From positions 620,001 to 684,000 of the forward strand of contig NZ_FNTX01000001.1 of NCBI RefSeq assembly GCF_900105765.1: a stretch of 64,000 nucleotides of DNA. The letters run 5' to 3'. Shown one piece after another: positions 17,632-28,076 of this stretch (within the stretch, counting starts at the first letter, position 1; every line of letters starts with the position of its first letter). The notes below the pieces were generated by a model. It searched no databases, had not been told where the DNA came from, and worked only from the letters and a program-made list of their open reading frames with translations. Position numbers and translations under genes: made by a program. This DNA is from Ruania alba. Lineage in GTDB: Bacteria; Actinomycetota; Actinomycetes; Actinomycetales; Beutenbergiaceae.

Positions 17632-18546
17632 ATGAGACTTCAGTTCGTTCTTTCCCAGATCGGCAACGGTCTGCGCCGCAACGTCGCCATGGCCGTCTCC
17701 GTCGTGCTGGTCACCTTCATCTCCCTCACCTTCGTCGGTGCCGCGGTGCTGCTGCAGATGCAGATCAGCAACATGAAGGACGACTGGTACGACCGGGTCG
17801 AAGTGTCGGTCTTCCTCTGCCCGGAAGGGTCGTCGGCGCCCACCTGCGCCGGCGGTGAGGTGACCGAGGAGCAGATCGAGACCCTCGAGGGTGTGCTCAC
17901 CTCCGACGGCCTCAGCCCGTACGTGGAGGAGGTCTTCGTCGAGACCAAGGAGCAGGCGTACGCCTCGTTCCAGGAGCAGTTCGGCGATCAGGACTGGGCC
18001 CAGCGCATCACCGAGGACCAGATGCAGGTCTCGCTGCGGGTGAGCCTGGTGGATCCGGAGCTCTACCAGGTGGTGGCGGACGAGATCACCGGACGGGACG
18101 GCGTCGAGGAGGTGGTGGACCAGCGCGCCATCCTGGAACCGCTGTTCCTCGTGCTCAACCGTGCCACCGTGCTGGCCGTGGGGCTGGCCGCCGTCATGAT
18201 CGTCACGGCGGTGCTGCTCATCACCACCACGATCCGCCTCTCGGCGATGAGCCGGAGCCGGGAGACCTCGATCATGCGACTGGTCGGTGCGTCGAACTTC
18301 TTCATCCAGCTGCCGTTCATGCTGGAAGGGGCGATCGCTGCCCTGCTCGGCGCCGTGCTGGCGAGTGCGGGGCTGTGGCTCGGTGTTCGCTCGGTGATCG
18401 AGAACTGGCTCGCCGGCTCGGTCCGGTGGGTGAACTTCGTCAGTACCTCCGACGTGCTCGTGGTGGCCCCGCTCCTGGTGGCCATCGGAATCGTGCTGGC
18501 CGCGATCAGCTCGCTGGTCAGCCTGAGCCGATACACGAAGGTGTGA
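17632..18546 (+). CDS. ftsX: Cell division protein FtsX
   Basis: This 304-residue membrane protein has the FtsX plan: one N-terminal helix (about 21-42), a large extracellular loop (about 45-165, with two Cys that may form a disulfide in CPEGSSAPTC), then three C-terminal helices. The loop is the usual docking site for a coiled-coil murein hydrolase or its activator. The ATG has AGGGG upstream. The hydrolase gene begins six bases after the stop, so the three genes form one septal operon. Confidence 0.95.
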   Translation: MRLQFVLSQIGNGLRRNVAMAVSVVLVTFISLTFVGAAVLLQMQISNMKDDWYDRVEVSVFLCPEGSSAPTCAGGEVTEEQIETLEGVLTSDGLSPYVEEVFVETKEQAYASFQEQFGDQDWAQRITEDQMQVSLRVSLVDPELYQVVADEITGRDGVEEVVDQRAILEPLFLVLNRATVLAVGLAAVMIVTAVLLITTTIRLSAMSRSRETSIMRLVGASNFFIQLPFMLEGAIAALLGAVLASAGLWLGVRSVIENWLAGSVRWVNFVSTSDVLVVAPLLVAIGIVLAAISSLVSLSRYTKV

Positions 18547-18551
18547 TCCAG

Positions 18552-19971
<1,420 letters not shown>

Positions 19972-19973
<2 letters not shown>

Positions 19974-20041
19974 ATTATCGACGGCGTGGAGAACCTTGCT
20001 GCCACATCGGGTAGCAAGGTTCTCCACGCCGTCGATAATTC
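19972..20041. terminator. Terminator with perfect 29-bp stem
   Basis: Arms 19972-20000 and 20013-20041 are perfectly complementary around a 12-base loop. The left arm begins within the stop codon of the M23 hydrolase gene. No U tract follows, as is common for actinobacterial hairpins. Confidence 0.9.
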
Positions 20042-20093
20042 ACGTGGGGGTGCGGCCGTGCCGGGGCTTACAGTGGACCGGCGAAGGAGAGCG

Positions 20094-20612
20094 ATGAGCA
20101 ACAAGGCCAAGGGCGCAAAGAAGAAGAAGACGAGTGGCGCCGTCGACCCCAAGACGGTCAAGACCGTGGTGGCGCGCAACAAGAAGGCCCGGCACGACTA
20201 TCACATCGATGCCACCTACGAGGCCGGGCTCGCGCTCACCGGGACCGAGGTGAAGTCCCTGCGTGCTGGGCGCGCCTCCCTCGTGGACGGCTGGGTGTAC
20301 GTCGACGCCGGTGAAGCCTGGCTGGAGAGCGTGCACATCCCCGAGTACACCGAAGGCACCTGGACGAACCACTCTCCCCGCCGCAAGCGCAAGCTGCTGC
20401 TGCACAAGGAGCAGATCCTCAAGCTCACCCAGCGCACGAAGGAGAAGGGCTTCACCATCGTGCCGCTCGAGCTGTACTTCATCGGCGGCCGCGCCAAGGT
20501 GGAGATCGCGGTCGCCCGAGGCAAGCAGGAGTGGGACAAGCGCCAGGCGCTGCGGGAGAAGCAGGACGCGCGCGAGGCGCAGCGGGCGATGAGCCTGCGC
20601 CAGCACCGCTGA
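20094..20612 (+). CDS. smpB: SsrA-binding protein SmpB
   Basis: This 172-residue protein binds tmRNA and delivers it to stalled ribosomes. The core is recognisable ([32 protein letters not shown] and [10 protein letters not shown]), with a basic C-terminal tail ([20 protein letters not shown]) that enters the mRNA channel. A Lys-rich N-terminal extension of about 20 residues is typical for actinobacteria. GAAGGAGA lies six bases before the ATG. The tmRNA gene is 4.2 kb downstream on the same strand. Confidence 0.96.
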   Translation: MSNKAKGAKKKKTSGAVDPKTVKTVVARNKKARHDYHIDATYEAGLALTGTEVKSLRAGRASLVDGWVYVDAGEAWLESVHIPEYTEGTWTNHSPRRKRKLLLHKEQILKLTQRTKEKGFTIVPLELYFIGGRAKVEIAVARGKQEWDKRQALREKQDAREAQRAMSLRQHR

Positions 20613-20692
20613 GCGTCCTCGGCCTGAACTCGTCCAATCCCTCCAGCGTTCGGCGCACGTAATCCCTCACAACCGACGAACGGAGTGAGCGG

Positions 20693-21367
20693 ATGCGGGC
20701 ACGGACGACCGTGATCATCGGTGCGGCGGTGGTGGTGCTCGGTGGCACCGGTGCCCTGGTCGGCCCCGGGATCTACGCCGAATGGGCGAACTCCCGTGCC
20801 GATGAGGCGCCGAGCCTCGATCCCGGGAGCTCGGGCGAGCCGTCGGTCGATCCCGCCGGTCTGACCGGGGAACTCACCCTGGCTGACGGATCCTATGCCG
20901 GGTACCGCGTGCACGAGATCCTGCAGGGCAATGACGTCAACGTCACCGGCCGTACCGAGTCGGTGCAGGGGTCGGCCACCGTGGAGGCCGGTGTGGTCAC
21001 GGAGGCGATGATCACTGTGGACATGGCGAGCGTGGCCACCGACGAGTCGGCGCGGGACGCCTACTTCCGTGATTCGGCGTTGGATGTCGAGGAGTTTCCG
21101 GAGGCCACGTTCACCCTCACCGACCCTGCCGAGCTTCCCGACGGCGGAGGTTCCCTCACCCTGTCCGGTGACCTCGAGGTGCATGGCGTGACCCAGTCGG
21201 TGGAGCTGGAGACGGAGACCGCCGTCACTGCCGAGCAGGTGGAGGTGGCCGGCACTGTGCCGATCACGTTCTCCGACTTCGACGTCCAGGCGCCCGATCT
21301 CGGGTTCGTGACCGTCGACGATGCCGGCGCGGTGGAGTTCTCCCTGGTGTGGGAGTTCGCCGAGTAG
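20693..21367 (+). CDS. YceI-family lipocalin-like exported protein
   Basis: This 224-residue protein has an N-terminal membrane anchor (about residues 6-25) and a YceI domain (about 55-224), an eight-stranded barrel that binds isoprenoid or other lipids. Family features include TVDMASVATDESARDAYFRDSALDVEEFPEATF and the final WEF. GGAG precedes the ATG by seven bases. It stands between smpB and a convergent membrane-protein gene. The ligand is unknown. Confidence 0.85.
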   Translation: MRARTTVIIGAAVVVLGGTGALVGPGIYAEWANSRADEAPSLDPGSSGEPSVDPAGLTGELTLADGSYAGYRVHEILQGNDVNVTGRTESVQGSATVEAGVVTEAMITVDMASVATDESARDAYFRDSALDVEEFPEATFTLTDPAELPDGGGSLTLSGDLEVHGVTQSVELETETAVTAEQVEVAGTVPITFSDFDVQAPDLGFVTVDDAGAVEFSLVWEFAE

Positions 21368-21369
21368 CG

Positions 21370-22086
21370 TCAGCGGTTCTGATACACGAAGGCAGGGATC
21401 GCGTCGGCCACGCGGCCGAGCCAGGCGGCGCGCTCGGCGAGCTCGACCGGGTCGGCGGTGCCGCGCCGGAAGCTCACCAGCTGGTTCCCGACGATCTGCA
21501 GGGTGGTCTCCGGTGGACCGTCCTGCATGGCCGCGATCACGGTGGGCGCGAGCAGGGCGTGCGCAAGTCTGTCATCGGCAGCGACCACCCGCAGGCGTTC
21601 GTTGAACGTGTTCGACTCGGTGTCGAGGTCGCTCAACAACCCGAGCGAGGTGGCGGCGGCGCCGCCAGGACCTTCGCTGAGCAGGTTGAACGTCGGCAAC
21701 CGTCCCGGCAGCTCAAGCGTGCACAAGGCGTAGTTGACGCCGGAGACGGTGACTCGCGTGCGCATCCGCTCCGTTTCGTTGCTCCAGCCGCGCCCCGTGG
21801 TGCCGCACGCCACGGCTGGGCGGCCTGCCATCTGGCGATGCATGACGTGCGTGGTTGTCGCCGATCGGGCGTCCGGGAAGAGGTGCCGCAACTGGAGCCG
21901 GTCCAGCACTCCGGGATCGGTGCCCACGTAGGTCCACCCGGCCTCCTGTGCGGCGGCGGTCACCTCGGCCGTGCTGCGCGGGTCCGGACGGCCGCTGCGC
22001 ACCGCGACGACGATCGCCGCCACCAGGCCCGCGACGCCGAGCAGGCTGCCGAGCACGATCGCCGCGATGATCCAGGGACTGAGCAC
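21370..22086 (-). CDS. Membrane-anchored protein of unknown function
   Basis: I do not recognise this 238-residue family. One N-terminal helix (residues 6-29) is followed by a soluble domain with THVMHRQMAGRPAVACGTTGRGW and FNERLRVVAADDRLAHALLAPTVIAAM; the latter resembles cytoplasmic domains of several uncharacterised actinobacterial membrane proteins. It starts at GTG 22086 with GAGGAG five bases upstream. Its stop is two bases from that of the convergent YceI gene. No function is inferred. Confidence 0.75.
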   Translation of the reverse strand: MLSPWIIAAIVLGSLLGVAGLVAAIVVAVRSGRPDPRSTAEVTAAAQEAGWTYVGTDPGVLDRLQLRHLFPDARSATTTHVMHRQMAGRPAVACGTTGRGWSNETERMRTRVTVSGVNYALCTLELPGRLPTFNLLSEGPGGAAATSLGLLSDLDTESNTFNERLRVVAADDRLAHALLAPTVIAAMQDGPPETTLQIVGNQLVSFRRGTADPVELAERAAWLGRVADAIPAFVYQNR

Positions 22087-22266
22087 GGCACTCCTCAGAA
22101 GTCGGGTGTCTCGTGGCAGCCGCAGGAACGGCGCGCCACGAAGGTGAAGTCCAGCAGTTCATGGACCGGGGTGGTCAGCGTATCCGGGTCTCGGACCACC
22201 CGGTGGCGGAGGAGATCGTGGCCAGGATCGTCCGCGCGGGGGAGGCTGCCGCTCCCTGACCTTGCA

Positions 22267-22272
22267 TAGGCT
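22267..22272 (+). promoter_or_regulatory. -10 element, leaderless start of DUF2207 gene
   Basis: TAGGCT is six bases before the ATG at 22279 and no ribosome site intervenes. Confidence 0.5.
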
Positions 22273-22278
22273 GGACGG

Positions 22279-24135
22279 ATGCGGCGCCTTCTGAACCGGA
22301 TCCTGACACTCCTCGCCGTGGCGCTCGTCGCCGTGCTGGCTGTACCGGCCGCCGCACACGCCGATGCTGAGGACGCGTGGTCGATCACCCGCTACCACGT
22401 GGATGCCCAGGTGCACCCTGAGGGCACGATCGACGTGACCATCGACATGACGTTCGACTTCGCCGACGAGTCCGGGCACGGTCCCTATCTGACCCTGGTG
22501 GAGCGGCAGGAGATCCCCGACGATCCCGACCACTACCGGGTGCTGGAGTACACCGGCATCACGGCCTCCTCGGACTCCGGGGCGCCGGCGGACGTGACCA
22601 CCGAGTCCGACGACGGTGGCCTGATCGTCTACGTCGGCGACGAGAACGAAAAAGTCTCCGGGGCCCAGCAGTACACGATCTCCTACACGGTAGCGGGAGT
22701 CCCCAACTCCGGTGCCGGCGCCGACGGCCAGGACGAGGTCTTCTGGAACGTGATCGGCTCCGCGTGGGAGGTGCCGATGTCCGACGTGCTGGTCGAGATC
22801 GACGGCCCGCACGCCATCCGGGACGCCGCGTGCTACGTGGGACCGGTGGGTAGCGACGACATCTGCGCCAACGCGACCTACCGGTCCGACGGCCTGGCCT
22901 CGTTCGACCAGCCTGCCCTGGACAGCGGCGAGGGGATGACGATCGTGCTCGCCTACGACCCGGACACGTTCGGCGGTGTGGAGCCCATCCTCGTCGAGCG
23001 CACCACCTGGTCGAACTTCTTCGGCATCGACACCGTCGCACCATGGTTGGCGCTCCTGCTCGCCGGCGGTGGCATCGCGGCCGTGGTGGTCCGCGCCCGG
23101 CAACGCGGACGCGACCGCGCCCACCTGGGCCTGACCCCAGGTCTCACTCCGGTCAGTGGGGCCTCCGGGCAGGGGGAGGGGCACGCCTCGGGCGGTCCCG
23201 TCGCCGTCCGCTTCACCCCGCCCGACGGCGTCACGCCGGGTGCTGCAGGCACCCTCCTGGACGAGGTGGCGCACACCCAGGACGTGACAGCCACCATCGT
23301 GGACCTCGCCGTGCGCGGGTACCTCACCATCGAGGAGGTCCCCGTGGACGAGAGCAAGGACGGGACGCCGGACTGGTGGTTGCGCCGGACTCTCACCGGG
23401 CCACAGGCGAGCTGGGAGGGCCTGCTCCCGTTCGAGGAGACGATCCTGCGCGGCGTCTTCCCCGGCAGCGACCGCAAGGTGCGGATGTCCGAGCTCGGGA
23501 CCGAGTTCACGGAGTCGATGAGCCAGACACAGTCCGAGCTGTACGACCGGGTGGTCGAGCGCGGCTGGTTCAGCAAGTCGCCGCAGCAAGTGCGGATCGC
23601 GTGGGTGGCGGCGGGGGTGCTGACCTTCATGGCGGGGGTCGGGGTGACCATCGCGCTCGGGCTGCTCACCGGGTGGGGTTTCGTCGGGCTCGCGGTGGTG
23701 CTCACCGGTATCGCGCTGATGGTGGCGGCGAGCTTCGCCCCTGCACGGACGGCAGACGGGACCGCGGTGCTGGCACAGACGCTCGGCTTCAAGAAGTATC
23801 TGGAGACCGCCGAGGCGAACCAGTTGCGTTTCGAGGAGGGGCAGGACATCTTTTCGCGCTACTTGCCGTACGCGATCGCGTTCGGTGTGGCCGAGCACTG
23901 GGCGACGGTCTTCGCCGACGCGGCTGCGGCAGGCCAGGTGGAGCTGCAGCCCACCTGGTACGTGGGTGCGACGCCCGGGGTGTGGACCGCGGCGGCGTTC
24001 ACCAGCGTCTCCGGCTTCGTGAGCACCGCGTCGGTGTCGGTGGGCGCAGCCGCCATGGGCGCCGGTGGCGCCTCCGGATTCTCCGGCGGCAGCGTCGGCG
24101 CGGGTGTCGGTGGCGGTGGCGGCGGTGGTTGGTGA
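22279..24135 (+). CDS. DUF2207 membrane protein
   Basis: This 618-residue protein matches the DUF2207 plan: signal peptide (1-29), an extracellular beta-rich domain (about 30-240, ITRYHVDAQVHPEGTIDVTIDMTFDF), a helix near 255-272, a cytosolic domain, two further helices (about 445-485), and a final Gly-rich tail (GGSVGAGVGGGGGGGW). The Gly-rich end is a regular feature of the family. The function is unknown. The start looks leaderless (TAGGCT six bases upstream). Confidence 0.85.
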   Translation: MRRLLNRILTLLAVALVAVLAVPAAAHADAEDAWSITRYHVDAQVHPEGTIDVTIDMTFDFADESGHGPYLTLVERQEIPDDPDHYRVLEYTGITASSDSGAPADVTTESDDGGLIVYVGDENEKVSGAQQYTISYTVAGVPNSGAGADGQDEVFWNVIGSAWEVPMSDVLVEIDGPHAIRDAACYVGPVGSDDICANATYRSDGLASFDQPALDSGEGMTIVLAYDPDTFGGVEPILVERTTWSNFFGIDTVAPWLALLLAGGGIAAVVVRARQRGRDRAHLGLTPGLTPVSGASGQGEGHASGGPVAVRFTPPDGVTPGAAGTLLDEVAHTQDVTATIVDLAVRGYLTIEEVPVDESKDGTPDWWLRRTLTGPQASWEGLLPFEETILRGVFPGSDRKVRMSELGTEFTESMSQTQSELYDRVVERGWFSKSPQQVRIAWVAAGVLTFMAGVGVTIALGLLTGWGFVGLAVVLTGIALMVAASFAPARTADGTAVLAQTLGFKKYLETAEANQLRFEEGQDIFSRYLPYAIAFGVAEHWATVFADAAAAGQVELQPTWYVGATPGVWTAAAFTSVSGFVSTASVSVGAAAMGAGGASGFSGGSVGAGVGGGGGGGW

Positions 24136-24209
24136 TCTGCCAGCACCGATCCGTGGGTAGATTGGTGGGGTCGAACCATCCACGCGATCACGACTTGAGG
24201 AGCGAGACG

Positions 24210-24626
24210 ATGGGCTTCGCCCTGCACCGCCTGCCCCTGCGGCTTACCGCCGGGGCCTTCATCCTGAACTCCGGACTGAACAAGCTGAACCTGGACGCCG
24301 AGTCTGCTGCAGGCCTGCAGCAGATGGCTCTGAACGCCTTCCCCCAGCTCGAGCAGCTCTCTGCCGAGGACTTCGGCACGTACCTCGCAGCCGGTGAGAT
24401 TGCCCTCGGCACCTCGCTGCTCACCCCGTTCCTGCCGAGCAAGTTGGTGGGGCTGGGCTTGACGGCGTTCGCAGGGTCCCTGGTGTGGCTCTACCTGCGG
24501 ACGCCGGGGATGACCGAGTCCGACGGTATCCGCCCCACACCTGAGGGCATCGGGATGGCCAAGGACATCTTCCTCCTCGGCATCGGCCTCGCGCTGCTGC
24601 TGGAGCGCAAGGGCAGCAAGGTCTGA
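24210..24626 (+). CDS. Small DoxX-like membrane protein
   Basis: This 138-residue protein has about four hydrophobic segments and begins MGFALHRLPLRLTAGAFILNSGLNKL, which resembles DoxX-type proteins. A strong GAGGAGCGA site lies before the ATG at 24210. It is 74 bp after the DUF2207 gene and ends at a clear hairpin. The function is unknown. Confidence 0.7.
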   Translation: MGFALHRLPLRLTAGAFILNSGLNKLNLDAESAAGLQQMALNAFPQLEQLSAEDFGTYLAAGEIALGTSLLTPFLPSKLVGLGLTAFAGSLVWLYLRTPGMTESDGIRPTPEGIGMAKDIFLLGIGLALLLERKGSKV

Positions 24627-24650
24627 GTCTCAGCTCGACCAGCACATCCG

Positions 24651-24684
24651 ATCGGCGTCACGAGGAAATACTCGTGACGCCGAT
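24651..24684 (+). terminator. Hairpin terminator after DoxX-like gene
   Basis: Perfect 14-bp arms (24651-24664, 24671-24684) enclose GAAATA, 25 bp after the stop codon. It separates the gene from the tmRNA gene. Confidence 0.8.
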
Positions 24685-24763
24685 GGTGTTGTGCCCGGTA
24701 GACTGACGCATGTTCACTGCAGCGCCCACGGGCGCCGGCGGTGGATGTGTGACAACTCAACAG

Positions 24764-25133
24764 GGGGGTGATCGGTTTCGACGACGGTTGTCGTTCCAGG
24801 AGAAGCGGGTCGAGGATGCAAGGTCATCTCGTCAAACGCTCCTTGCAAACCAATAGGTGCCGATTCCAAGCGCACCGACTTCGCCCTCGCCGCCTGAGCG
24901 AGCGTAGAAGTCCGTCAGCCCGGGGTTGCTCTCGACCCGGTTCCTGGCGTCATCTAGAGAGCCACTGCTCGTAACCCTCGTCATCGGGGTTGCGGGGACT
25001 TTTAGGTGACTGAGCCCGTCAGCGACTTGTCTGCGTGATCGCTGGGGCCGAGAAAATCTACTAGCAGACTGCACCCGGAGAAGTCCTGGTTCCGCACTGT
25101 CGGACGCGGGTTCGATTCCCGCCACCTCCACCA
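24764..25133 (+). ncRNA. ssrA: Transfer-messenger RNA
   Basis: The 5' end GGGGGTGATCGG pairs with the 3' end CACCTCC before an encoded CCA, forming the tRNA-like acceptor stem with one G-U pair. The T arm is seen in GGGTTCGATTCCC. The tag reading frame at 24859-24897 codes for ADSKRTDFALAA and a TGA stop, very like actinobacterial degradation tags that end in ALAA. With SmpB it rescues stalled ribosomes and marks the unfinished protein for proteolysis. The length of about 370 nt is normal. Its promoter is not certain; TAGACT at 24699-24704 is a candidate -10 for a processed precursor. Confidence 0.95.
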
Positions 25134-25135
25134 AC

Positions 25136-25174
25136 GATGAGGGACGGCCCACGCCCTGTGGGCCGTCCCTCATC
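25136..25174 (+). terminator. tmRNA terminator
   Basis: Perfect 17-bp arms (25136-25152, 25158-25174) enclose a GCCCT loop three bases after the CCA end of ssrA, followed by CTTTG. Confidence 0.9.
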
Positions 25175-25236
25175 CTTTGCGGCCTGTGGGAATCGCCGAG
25201 GGGCGCATTGGCGGCCGTCAGGCCGACAGCGACGGC

Positions 25237-25251
25237 TCCCGCCACCTCCAC
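25237..25251 (+). repeat. Partial copy of the ssrA 3' end
   Basis: TCCCGCCACCTCCAC repeats bases 25117-25131 of the tmRNA T arm and acceptor stem, 120 bp downstream. Such repeats are the usual footprint of integration at a tmRNA gene, but only about 105 bp lie between the copies and no integrase is present. Confidence 0.6.
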
Positions 25252-25263
25252 TCCCTGCAGTAA

Positions 25264-25292
25264 GGGCTCGGCACATCACGTGCGCCGAGCCC
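25264..25292. terminator. Bidirectional hairpin between ssrA and CsbD gene
   Basis: GGGCTCGGC and GCCGAGCCC form perfect 9-bp arms around an 11-base loop, 22 bp from the stop of the convergent CsbD gene. Confidence 0.75.
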
Positions 25293-25313
25293 CTACTGCT
25301 TGTCCTGGGCCTA

Positions 25314-25493
25314 TCAGCGGTTGTCGTGGGCGTCCTTGACGTTCCCCTTGACCTGGCGCGCGGCACCCTTGGCCTGGTCCGTCACGCCGTCAGCCTGGAG
25401 GCTCCGGTCATCGGTGGCATCGCCGATCTTCTCCTTGGCTTCGCCGACCTTCTCCTCGACCTTGCCCTTGGCCTTGTCGAATGTTCCCGACAT
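25314..25493 (-). CDS. CsbD-family stress protein
   Basis: This 59-residue protein (MSGTFDKAKGKVEEKVGEAKEKIGDATDD...) is a small, highly charged, mostly unfolded CsbD-like protein of the general stress response. I start at 25493, where CsbD proteins begin and GGAG is correctly spaced, not at the longer upstream frame. The next gene upstream codes for another stress-related small membrane protein, and the two are probably co-expressed. Confidence 0.9.
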   Translation of the reverse strand: MSGTFDKAKGKVEEKVGEAKEKIGDATDDRSLQADGVTDQAKGAARQVKGNVKDAHDNR

Positions 25494-25563
25494 GATGACT
25501 CCGTTTCTGTGCGTGGTTGGTTCCTGTACGCGATCGCGCACAGGCGTTGTTCGTGTCCGCGTG

Positions 25564-25833
25564 CTACGCCTTCCGGCCCTGCAGCTTTCCGTACACGAAC
25601 AGGACGATGAGCGAGCCGACGATGGCAGTCACCACGGACCAGAACCACCCGCCGGTCAGTGCGAAGCTGAAGTTCCCATGAATGATCAGGTTCCCCAGCA
25701 GGCCGCCGACGAGCGCGCCGATGACTCCGAGGACGATGGTGGCAAGGATGCCGCCGCCTTGCTTGCCAGGCAGGATCAACTTGGCGATCGCCCCGGCGAT
25801 CAGGCCGACCACGAGATAGAAAATGATGGTCAT
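25564..25833 (-). CDS. GlsB/YeaQ/YmgE-family membrane protein
   Basis: This 89-residue protein has three hydrophobic segments with Gly-rich helices (GLIAGAIAKLILPGKQGGGILATIVLGVIGALVGGLLG), the classic pattern of the transglycosylase-associated/YeaQ family linked to stress. It lies 70 bp upstream of the CsbD gene on the same strand. The molecular function is unknown. Confidence 0.9.
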   Translation of the reverse strand: MTIIFYLVVGLIAGAIAKLILPGKQGGGILATIVLGVIGALVGGLLGNLIIHGNFSFALTGGWFWSVVTAIVGSLIVLFVYGKLQGRKA

Positions 25834-26123
25834 GTCAGTGCACTACCCCTTCGAGTGTGGTCCGGGGGCGTGCCGCCCGCGGACCGTTGACGTGGCAGGG
25901 GAACGTCCCAGCACACGAGGGCATGCAGGAAGGCCCGTGCCGGTGCACGGGCCGATGTGGCCGAGTGGTCGCCGATGACGACGATCGATAGCCAACCACG
26001 GGATGCCTCCGCTGGGTACGCAGAACCTGCCGTCCCGTTGGCTGGAGACGGTCCTTATCGTGCAGCACGACCGCGGATGCGTCAATTGCGACGTGCGCGG
26101 GATCGACCGATCGCTGCCGGGCT

Positions 26124-26846
26124 TCAGCCTCCGAGCTGGCGGACGTGACCGGCCACCACCTGCTCGGCCACCGTGGCGAGCTTGGTGTTCAGTTCGTTCG
26201 AGGTCGTCCTCAGCATCTCGAACGCCGCGTCGTCAGAGATGCGGTGATACGCCATCAGCAGGCCGATGGCCTTGCCGATCTCCCGGTTGGAGGTGAGTCC
26301 GCCGCGGAGCGTGATGACGTCCTGCCGGTCCGCGGCCGCTTGCAGCGCCACCGAGCTGAAGGCAGCGAGGATGGCCGCCTGGTTCACTCCGTCGTCGGTG
26401 AAGCCGTTCGGTCGATCACTGAAGAGGTTGAGGGCGGCGACCTTCCGCCCTTGACGCACGATGCGGAAGCCGAGCATGCCGCGGATCGGGGTCTGCTCCA
26501 GCAGGAGGCTACGCAGCCGGGGCCACGGGGCGTCCGGATCGTTCAGGTCCGGCGCGAGCTGCGGGGCGTCGTCCTCGATCGCGTCGACGCACGGTCCGGT
26601 ACCGGCGGCACGTTCGATTTGGTCGATCCTGAGGGCGATCTCGTCGGTGGCGGCCGGCGTGGACCACCGGTCGCCCTCCCGCATCATCAGGCTCGCGTGA
26701 TCGCACCCGGTCACGAGGACACGGGTGGCTGAGCAGATTGCGTGGTAGGCACTCCCGTAGTCATCGCCGGTGTACAGCAGTTCACCCAGCTGCTCGAACA
26801 TGCTGAGGGACCTCTCGCGCGCGAGAGAGTGATTCGTGGTGGCCAT
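26124..26846 (-). CDS. GAF-ANTAR regulator
   Basis: This 240-residue protein has a GAF sensor domain (about 20-160) and a C-terminal ANTAR domain (about 175-232; NREIGKAIGLLMAYHRISDDAAFEMLRTTSNELNTKLATVAEQVV). ANTAR domains bind paired hexaloop RNA hairpins and prevent transcription termination. Its target is not visible next to it. About 290 bp on the 3' side and 264 bp on the 5' side hold no gene. AAGGAG lies about 11 bases before the ATG. Confidence 0.88.
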   Translation of the reverse strand: MATTNHSLARERSLSMFEQLGELLYTGDDYGSAYHAICSATRVLVTGCDHASLMMREGDRWSTPAATDEIALRIDQIERAAGTGPCVDAIEDDAPQLAPDLNDPDAPWPRLRSLLLEQTPIRGMLGFRIVRQGRKVAALNLFSDRPNGFTDDGVNQAAILAAFSSVALQAAADRQDVITLRGGLTSNREIGKAIGLLMAYHRISDDAAFEMLRTTSNELNTKLATVAEQVVAGHVRQLGG

Positions 26847-27110
26847 GCGCGGGCATGCTCCTTGGTTTGGCGCCGGGTGTCGTGACCCGGGGGCTCATTA
26901 TGCACGGCAAGACTGTGCCGGGCGTCGGCAATAGGGACACTGATGTCCGGCACCGTGTCGTTGAGCCTCAGCGGTTCATCGGGGTGGGAAGAGTGGCTGC
27001 CAGCGTGGCCACCCGGGATCTCGACGACTGCACTACGAACCGCTAAACGCTCGTACAGCGGCGTGTCCCGCGGCTAGAGTGACCGTAGGGGGCCAACGCA
27101 AGGAGGGGTG

Positions 27111-28076
27111 ATGACCGCTGACTGTGCGATCACGACCGAGGGACTGCGCAAGACCTATCCGGGAGTACGTCGACGCGTGGCCGTCGACCGGCTCGACCTA
27201 CGGGTCCCCGTCGGCGGTGTGCACGGTTTCCTCGGGCCGAACGGCTCGGGCAAGACCACCACGATCCGGATGCTGCTCGGTCTGATCCGGCCGGACGAGG
27301 GGGAGATCCGGATCTTCGGACGGCCGGTTCCAGCTGAGCTGCCGGACGTGATCGGCCGGGTCGGTGCGATCGTCGAATCGCCGAAGTTCTTCCCGAACTT
27401 CACCGGGCGGCAGAACCTGGAGCTGCTCGCCGGGGCGATCGGAGCCAGGCGCCGTCGGGTGCGTCACGTGATCGCTCAGGCCGGCCTCGCTGACCGTGCC
27501 GACGATCGCTTCGGCACCTACTCCCTCGGCATGAAGCAGCGCCTCGCGATCGCGGCGACGCTGCTCAAGGAGCCCGACCTGCTGATCTTCGACGAGCCCA
27601 CGAACGGTCTCGACCCGGCCGGGATCCACGAGATCCGTACGACCATGCGCCGACTGGCCGACGAGGGGCACACCGTGCTGGTGAGCAGCCACATCCTCGG
27701 TGAGGTGGAGCAGATCGCTGACACTGTCTCGATCATCGGTCGTGGCCGGCTGATCGCCACGGGTGCCGTCTCCGACATCATCGGTCAGCGGGCCGTCACC
27801 GTGCGCGTGGTCGTGCCGGAGCCGGACACGGCGCTCCCCGTGCTCGCTCGCGCAGGCCTGACGGCCCGGGTCGATGAGGGTGCCCTGCTCCTGGACGGTG
27901 CCGATGATCCCGCGTGCGTGAACCGGCTGCTTGCCGAGCACGGCATCTACGCCGCCGAGCTCGGCGTGGTCCGGGTCGGGCTGGAGTCAGTCTTCCTCGA
28001 ACTCACCCAAGAGGTCGAGCTCGGGCGTCCTCGCCGGCGAGACCGGCGGCCCAGCACCCAGGCGGGAGCTGCCTGA
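27111..28076 (+). CDS. ABC exporter ATP-binding protein
   Basis: This 321-residue ATPase is of the CcmA/BcrA type that works with ABC-2 permeases. Walker A is GPNGSGKTT (about residues 43-51), Walker B is LLIFDEPTNGLDP, and the signature is YSLGMKQR rather than LSGGQ, a common form in this group. AGGAGG precedes the ATG at 27111 by four bases. The stop overlaps the ATG of the permease gene (TGATG), so the two form one exporter. Antibiotic-peptide self-protection or a lipid role are both possible. Confidence 0.88.
   Translation: MTADCAITTEGLRKTYPGVRRRVAVDRLDLRVPVGGVHGFLGPNGSGKTTTIRMLLGLIRPDEGEIRIFGRPVPAELPDVIGRVGAIVESPKFFPNFTGRQNLELLAGAIGARRRRVRHVIAQAGLADRADDRFGTYSLGMKQRLAIAATLLKEPDLLIFDEPTNGLDPAGIHEIRTTMRRLADEGHTVLVSSHILGEVEQIADTVSIIGRGRLIATGAVSDIIGQRAVTVRVVVPEPDTALPVLARAGLTARVDEGALLLDGADDPACVNRLLAEHGIYAAELGVVRVGLESVFLELTQEVELGRPRRRDRRPSTQAGAA

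Noticed and set aside
25080-25133. tRNA-like GGGTTCGATTCCC T arm considered as a tRNA gene
   Set aside because: It belongs to the tRNA-like domain of tmRNA; no anticodon arm precedes it and the 5' partner strand is 340 bp upstream.
25834-26123. Several short open frames in the gap between GlsB and GAF-ANTAR genes
   Set aside because: They are unsupported by ribosome sites or family features, and both strands are open because of base composition. I see nothing else in this 290-bp gap.
26847-27110. Short frame (63 codons) upstream of the ABC exporter genes
   Set aside because: There is no plausible start signal or protein feature; the region is more likely promoter DNA for the divergent GAF-ANTAR and exporter genes.
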